The notes beneath the pieces are model-generated. The model had not been told where the DNA came from. It saw only the letters and a program-made list of their open reading frames with translations, and did not search any database. The position numbers and the translations under genes are program-made. DNA of 18,949 nt from an uncultured Candidatus Competibacteraceae bacterium. GTDB taxonomy: Bacteria > Pseudomonadota > Gammaproteobacteria > Competibacterales > Competibacteraceae. The stretch is from contig CALMNY010000282.1 of assembly GCA_937872125.1 (NCBI GenBank), forward strand, positions 1-18,949, given 5' to 3'. Of the stretch, positions 15,707 through 18,949 are shown piece by piece; the first letter of the stretch is position 1, and each line of letters begins with the position of its first letter.

Positions 15707-15759
15707 GGGGAACGCGGTCTCGGGACGTGATCAGGCGCCGGCGCGGGCCGGCGGGAGGG

Positions 15760-17193
15760 TCAGTTGAGGGGTGGGGCGGTCGTCACCGGCCACCGGGTGG
15801 CGCGGGCGGCGGCGGAGCAGGTGCCGCCACGGGCGGCGCGGCGGGGCGGGCGCGCCGGCGGGGGGGCAAAAAACACCCCGGCCAGGACGGCAAAGACCAG
15901 CTGGTTGAGCGGGATCCGCAAGCCATAGTCGACCAGCTCATGGCCGGCGACGAGCAGCAGCCCCAGGCCGGCCCCCAGCGGGAGGGGGTTCGCCGCCGCC
16001 CGGCGCGCCGCGCGCACCACCCGGTAGCCCTGGAGCCAAAAGGCGCCGAGGGCGGCACTCAGCAGCAGCGCGCCAGGGGCGCCGGTTTCCACCAGCCATT
16101 CCAGGTAGTCGTTGTGCGCGTGGTTGAGCACCACGTCGGGCAGGGTCACCGGCTGGGCGGGGGGCATGACCAAGGCGTAGGTGCCGGGACCGCTGCCCAG
16201 CGGCCACCAGGCGCGCAGCACCTCCAGGGTGACGGTGAGGATGCGCGGGCGGGCATCCGCCAGCAGGGCGTCGACGCTGAAGCGGGCGATCACCGGCGCC
16301 AGACCCATGACGCTGGCCACGCCCAGGGCGAACAGCAGGAGGCCGCCGGCGACGCCGAGGGCGCGGCCCGCGCGCCACCGGGGGGCGCCCAGGGTGAGCG
16401 CCAGGACCAGCCCCAGCAGGGCCAGGGTGATGCCGGTGCGGGAGCGGGTGAAGAGGAGGCAGAGCAGGAGGAAGGCGGCCACCGCGCCATAGCCCAGGGC
16501 GCGCTGACGGGCGGCGGCCGCGTCCGGGCGCTGGCCCGCGGGCGGGCGCAGGGTGAGCAGCACCGCCAGCGGCACCAGCATTTCCAACAGCAGCGCCAGG
16601 TGGTTGCGGTTGGTGAAGCTGCCGGTGGCGGAACCGGCGTGCGCCCCCTGCGCCAGCAGCCAGGCGGAGCCGCTGCTGGCGCTGGCGAATTGCAGCAGGC
16701 CATACAGGCCCTGGGCGACGGCCAGGGCGAGGAGCAGCCCCAGCAGCCGGACGTGGTGCGCGGGGCCGAGCTGGCGCACGGCGAGAAACACCGCCAGCGG
16801 CGCCAGCAGGTCCAGGGCCACCGCCCAGGTGGCGAAGGGGGCGAGGCTCAGGGGCGCCCAGGCCGGTTCGCCGGCCCCCAGCCACGTGCCCGGCGCGTGG
16901 TACCGCGCGTGCCCGCCTAGGTCGGCGAGCCCGGCGGCGGGCAACGGCAGGAGGTAGAGCCAGGGGAGGAGGGCGAGCGCCGCCAGCCCGGCGGTCAGGC
17001 GCGGGGCCGGCCGGACCGCCGGCGCCCCCCCCAGGGCCGCGCCCAGGGTCAGGACCGCCCCCGCCTGCAACCCGGTGCTGGTCAGGGGGCCGGGCCAGAC
17101 GGCGACCGCCAGGGCGGCGGCCAGCAGGGCGGTGACGGCCCAGGTGAGGCGCGTGGCGGCCCGCGCCGCCGGGGTCCGGGCGTCAGGCGTCAT
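15760..17193 (-). CDS. O-antigen ligase/polymerase family membrane protein
   Basis: The 477-residue protein has about twelve hydrophobic helices and the Wzy_C/O-antigen ligase blocks: GSFTNRNHLA, LFTRSRTGI, PLGSGPGTYALVMPPAQPV and NHAHNDYLEWLVETGAPG in the large periplasmic loop. These contain the Arg and His residues typical of WaaL and related enzymes. In an EPS locus it may polymerise or ligate repeat units, and it differs from the second polymerase-like gene at the end of the operon by having clear ligase motifs. Its ATG lies 11 bp inside the 3' end of the phosphatase gene, suggesting coupled translation. The C-terminus is rich in Ala/Arg/Pro. Polymerase, ligase or protein glycosylation ligase roles cannot be separated by motif alone. 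Confidence 0.88.
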   Translation of the reverse strand: MTPDARTPAARAATRLTWAVTALLAAALAVAVWPGPLTSTGLQAGAVLTLGAALGGAPAVRPAPRLTAGLAALALLPWLYLLPLPAAGLADLGGHARYHAPGTWLGAGEPAWAPLSLAPFATWAVALDLLAPLAVFLAVRQLGPAHHVRLLGLLLALAVAQGLYGLLQFASASSGSAWLLAQGAHAGSATGSFTNRNHLALLLEMLVPLAVLLTLRPPAGQRPDAAAARQRALGYGAVAAFLLLCLLFTRSRTGITLALLGLVLALTLGAPRWRAGRALGVAGGLLLFALGVASVMGLAPVIARFSVDALLADARPRILTVTLEVLRAWWPLGSGPGTYALVMPPAQPVTLPDVVLNHAHNDYLEWLVETGAPGALLLSAALGAFWLQGYRVVRAARRAAANPLPLGAGLGLLLVAGHELVDYGLRIPLNQLVFAVLAGVFFAPPPARPPRRAARGGTCSAAARATRWPVTTAPPLN

Positions 17194-18034
17194 CGGCAGC
17201 TCCCGCCCGCCTTCCCCCGCGCGGGCGGTCCCAGCGGGGCAGCCAGCGCCGCAGCCCGCCCGGCGGGCGCCGTACCGGGAGCGAGCGGGTCAACCCCGGG
17301 GGGGCGGGCACGGCCTGGGGCGGGCGCTGGGCGAGGATGGCCGCCGGCCGGTCCACCACCAGGCGCGTGGCTTCGTCGGCGCCCAGGAGTTGGGCAGCCC
17401 GCGCTCGCGCGGCGCTCAGTTCCGGGCGGCGCCGGTGGGGATCGTGGGCGTCGCTGGCCAGGACGTGAATCAGACCCTCGGCGGCAAACCGCTCACTCCA
17501 GCGCTGGGCGTGGCGACCAAAGCCCCCGAGCAGCGCCCCGGCGGTGACCTGCAGCCAGGCGCCGGCCTGGGCCGCCTGGAGAAACCACGGGTAGTGGGTT
17601 TCATCCAGCCAGTCCAGCCGTTCGGGGTGGGTAATCAGGGGGATGAAATCCGCCTGCAGCGCGTCCTGGATCTGAGCCAGGAAGCGCGCCGGAACGGCAT
17701 GATGGGGTGGCTCCAGGAGAAAGTACCGGCTGGCGGCCAGGGTGGGATAGCGCCCGTCGCTCAGGGCGGAAAGGCATTCGGGCGTGAGGTAGATATCCGC
17801 GCCGGCACTGACGGCCAGGGGGATGTCGTGCGCCTGCAGTTCCTGGCGAAAACCGGTCAGGGCGGCGGCAATCACGGCAGCGGTATGGGGGTAGAGCCCC
17901 GGATAGATATGCGGCGTGCAGACGCTGTGCGTGATGCCGTCCGCGACGGCAATCCGCGCCATGGCCAGGGCGTCTTCCAACGTCGCGGGCCCGTCGTCAA
18001 GAGCCGGGAGTAAATGACAGTGCAGATCGATCAC
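17183..18034 (-). CDS. CpsB/YwqE-type PHP-domain protein-tyrosine phosphatase
   Basis: The 283-residue protein begins at a GTG and opens with IDLHCHLLPALDDGP, a metal-binding HxH motif of the PHP phosphatases, with TPHIYPGLYP, GADIYL, ITHPER and SDAHD giving the other metal ligands. CpsB/CapC/YwqE enzymes remove phosphate from bacterial tyrosine kinases that control capsule and EPS polymerisation. Residues after about 245 form an extra Arg/Pro/Gly-rich tail not seen in typical 250-residue members. It is the first gene of the EPS operon, behind the CTGAC array. No matching BY-kinase/Wzc gene is in the window. The Shine-Dalgarno is weak (GAGG about 14 nt upstream). Confidence 0.9.
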   Translation of the reverse strand: MIDLHCHLLPALDDGPATLEDALAMARIAVADGITHSVCTPHIYPGLYPHTAAVIAAALTGFRQELQAHDIPLAVSAGADIYLTPECLSALSDGRYPTLAASRYFLLEPPHHAVPARFLAQIQDALQADFIPLITHPERLDWLDETHYPWFLQAAQAGAWLQVTAGALLGGFGRHAQRWSERFAAEGLIHVLASDAHDPHRRRPELSAARARAAQLLGADEATRLVVDRPAAILAQRPPQAVPAPPGLTRSLPVRRPPGGLRRWLPRWDRPRGGRRAGAADDA

Positions 18035-18126
18035 GGCAGCGGATTTAGCCTCGTTTAGACCCCGGGAATGACGCCGATACTCGGCGGGAATGCGGGCGCC
18101 ATATTACCCGGATGCCAGCGCCGACG

Positions 18127-18166
18127 TTCTGACCGGTACTGACATTTCTGACCAATTCTGACCGGC
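18127..18166. repeat. Four helically phased TTCTGACC-type repeats
   Basis: TTCTGACCGG, TACTGACAT, TTCTGACCAA and TTCTGACCGG follow each other without gaps. The first and last units are identical, the second is weakest. Confidence 0.85.
18145..18160. repeat. 16-bp direct repeat, right copy, at the start of the EPS cluster
   Basis: TTTCTGACCAATTCTG is identical to 6080-6095. It spans repeats three and four of the CTGAC array. Confidence 0.9.
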
Positions 18167-18336
18167 GGTTTCACGGCCCCAGGCGGGGTGTGCATCGGGC
18201 GGAACGTGCCGGCGGCTTGCCCGCGACTGCGGCGGGGGGTGGGTGCGGCGGGGGACGGGTGCGATGGGGAGCCGGCACGGCGGGGCGGGGGGCGTGTCGC
18301 CCCTGGTGGGGTCCGCCGGCCAGGTAGCGGGCTGAT
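18167..18336. other. Gene-free GC-rich spacer
   Basis: Between the EPS operator and the RHH gene promoter the sequence is G-rich with long runs of GGGG and no convincing coding frame, hairpin with a T-run, or repeat. I see nothing here beyond spacing between two divergent promoters. Confidence 0.5.
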
Positions 18337-18365
18337 TTGGTGTTCTAATCGACGGTGGTTATACT
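18337..18365 (+). promoter_or_regulatory. Candidate promoter of the RHH gene
   Basis: TTGGTG (18337-18342) and TATACT (18360-18365) are 17 bp apart; TATACT differs from consensus at one base. Transcription would start near 18372, giving a leader of about 155 nt before the GTG at 18528. Confidence 0.5.
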
Positions 18366-18375
18366 AGGTAGGTAA

Positions 18376-18478
18376 TGGATACGCAATGCAGCGGCACATG
18401 CCGGATGGATCGGCGGTTATCGGGCGCACCCGTGAGGGCTGCGCCCGGGGCGACCCGGCCGGACAGACCTGCTATCCA
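18376..18478 (+). ncRNA. Structured 5' leader of the RHH gene (possible cis-regulatory RNA)
   Basis: TGGATA-c-GCA (18376-18385) can pair with TGC-TATCCA (18470-18478), a 9-bp closing stem with one bulged C. It encloses a strong hairpin: CGGGCGCA (18421-18428) with TGCGCCCG (18440-18447) and an inner CCC-GTGA-GGG capped by a GNRA tetraloop. A smaller GCCG/CGGC hairpin is possible at about 18400. The layout resembles a riboswitch or protein-binding leader, but I do not recognise a known class. Confidence 0.35.
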
Positions 18479-18527
18479 GTTGTTTTTAATAGCTTAAACC
18501 TGAATTTGCGCGAGGTATACGCGACCT

Positions 18528-18746
18528 GTGGGTACCAAAAGACGTCTGGGCTACACCCGCTCCGAGATCTATCTGCCCCGCCATCTCGCCGAGGCCCTGG
18601 AGCCGCTGCGCACGTCGGAACAGCGGTCGGTGTCCAAGGTGATCGTGGCCCTGTTGCGCGACTATCAGGCGGGCACGCTGGCGCTGCCGCCCCCCTGGAG
18701 CGGGGCGGCGCCGACCCCGGAACCCGGCGCGGGCCCGGCCCCCTAG
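18528..18746 (+). CDS. Small ribbon-helix-helix-type DNA-binding protein
   Basis: The 72-residue protein has the pattern of an Arc/MetJ/CopG repressor: a beta strand RSEIYLP, helix RHLAEALEPLRTSEQ and helix SVSKVIVALLRDY, about residues 12-47, followed by a Pro/Ala/Gly-rich tail. The GTG start has GAGG 12 nt upstream, a little distant. It is transcribed away from the EPS operon, from a shared intergenic region of about 490 bp, an arrangement common for local regulators. RHH proteins such as AmrZ control both exopolysaccharide and flagella in pseudomonads, but this protein is not recognisably AmrZ. The overlapping longer frame beginning at 18386 has no protein-like features. Target and function are unknown. 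Confidence 0.6.
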   Translation: MGTKRRLGYTRSEIYLPRHLAEALEPLRTSEQRSVSKVIVALLRDYQAGTLALPPPWSGAAPTPEPGAGPAP

Positions 18747-18772
18747 GGGGGGCTGGCGCCCGACCCTGGCCC

Positions 18773-18788
18773 GGCGCGGCACCGCGCC
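18773..18788 (+). terminator. GC hairpin after the RHH gene
   Basis: GGCGCG-GCAC-CGCGCC is a perfect 6-bp stem with a four-base loop 27 bp after the RHH stop codon. No T-run follows, so termination, if any, would not be of the classical intrinsic type. Confidence 0.25.
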
Positions 18789-18840
18789 ACGGGCACGACG
18801 CATCCCAGCCACCTAAAACGGAGGAAGCGAGTCAGGCGGC

Positions 18841-18943
18841 GCGCGTGGCGCCCGCCCGCCCCGTCCCCAGGACGGGGTCTCGCGCAAACGACAGGTCAAC
18901 TACCCCGGCCTGAAGGCCGGAGCTTGAAAGAGCTGGGTTGACC
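18841..18943 (+). ncRNA. Structured element: IS200/IS605-type end or IscB/TnpB-associated guide RNA candidate
   Basis: Several nested pairings stand out. GCGCG (18841-18845) can pair with CGCGC (18881-18885) around the stem CCCCGTCC/GGACGGGG (18859-18877, loop CCA). Then GGTCAAC (18894-18900) pairs with GTTGACC (18937-18943), enclosing CCGGCC-TGAA-GGCCGG (18905-18920) and AGCT-TGAAAG-AGCT (18921-18934), a three-way junction. The core ACCCCGGCCTGAAGGCCGGA is of the kind found at IS200/IS605-family ends and in RNAs near IscB or TnpB genes. The strand and any partner nuclease gene are uncertain, since the window ends 6 bases later. Confidence 0.4.
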
Positions 18944-18949
18944 AGGGAA

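Larger units (their letters stand above)
18101..18166 (-). promoter_or_regulatory. Candidate EPS operon promoter with phased CTGAC activator sites
   Basis: Reading on the minus strand, a -10-like TAATAT is at 18106-18101. Exactly 20 bp upstream is GGTCAGAA (18134-18127), the same spacing as at the fliF promoter. On the plus strand CTGAC recurs at 18129, 18139, 18148 and 18158, steps of 10, 9 and 10 bp, so the sites lie on one face of the helix at about -35 to -70. No -35 hexamer is evident, which fits an activator-driven promoter. The transcript would run about 60 nt before the GTG at 18034. Confidence 0.5.

Noticed and set aside
18320..18480. Resemblance to a c-di-GMP-I riboswitch (GGTAGCGGG and ACGCAA fragments)
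   Set aside because: The fragments occur in the wrong order and lack the conserved core pairings, so the similarity seems accidental.
18386..18913. Plus-strand frame of 175 codons overlapping the RHH gene
   Set aside because: The protein has no domain and its first part lies in the structured leader; the RHH frame has the expected strand-helix-helix pattern.
1..18949. CRISPR arrays, tRNA or rRNA genes
   Set aside because: No regularly spaced identical repeats with unique spacers, no cloverleaf with a T-arm, and no rRNA-like segments were noticed on reading both strands.

Overview
The window comes from a very GC-rich (by eye about 70%; not computed) Gram-negative, motile bacterium, most likely a proteobacterium. 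The fliF-fliG-fliH-fliI order and an undecaprenyl-phosphate-dependent exopolysaccharide (EPS) locus fit a gamma- or betaproteobacterium; I cannot name the genus. Almost every gene lies on the minus strand, so the locus is best read from right to left.

Right part (18949 to about 18035): an edge region on the plus strand with a strongly folding stretch (18841-18943) that resembles an IS200/IS605-type end or an IscB/TnpB-associated guide RNA. Next comes a small ribbon-helix-helix (RHH) DNA-binding protein gene on the plus strand (18528-18746) with a long structured leader. A gene-free stretch of about 490 bp separates it from the EPS operon and carries a helically phased CTGAC array.

Centre (18034 to 6056, minus): an EPS/capsule operon. 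In transcription order it encodes a CpsB/YwqE-type PHP phosphatase, an O-antigen ligase/polymerase-like membrane protein, a WcaJ-type initiating sugar-phosphate transferase, a WecG/TagA glycosyltransferase, a sulfotransferase, a family 2 glycosyltransferase, a polysaccharide pyruvyl transferase, a flippase, an FrhB-like iron-sulfur protein and a second polymerase-like membrane protein. Several genes overlap by ATGA, suggesting translational coupling. Together they would start a repeat unit on undecaprenyl phosphate, extend it, decorate it with sulfate and a pyruvate ketal, flip it and polymerise it: a doubly acidic Wzx/Wzy-type polymer. The outer-membrane exporter, the copolymerase/tyrosine kinase and sugar-nucleotide enzymes are not in the window. 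A short AT-rich gap at 11302-11472 may hold an internal promoter.

Left part (5821 to 1, minus): a flagellar operon, fliF-fliG-fliH-fliI, then a proline/alanine-rich open frame in the position of fliK. fliJ is missing from its usual place after fliI, and fliE is not upstream of fliF. A strong ribosome binding site at the extreme left edge suggests that another gene begins just outside.

The most interesting observation is that the EPS and flagellar operons appear to start from promoters of the same design: GGTCAGAA lies exactly 20 bp upstream of a -10-like hexamer in both cases, and a 16-bp exact repeat (TTTCTGACCAATTCTG on the plus strand) is shared by the two sites, about 12 kb apart. This suggests one regulator acting on both polysaccharide and flagellum genes; the neighbouring RHH protein is a candidate.
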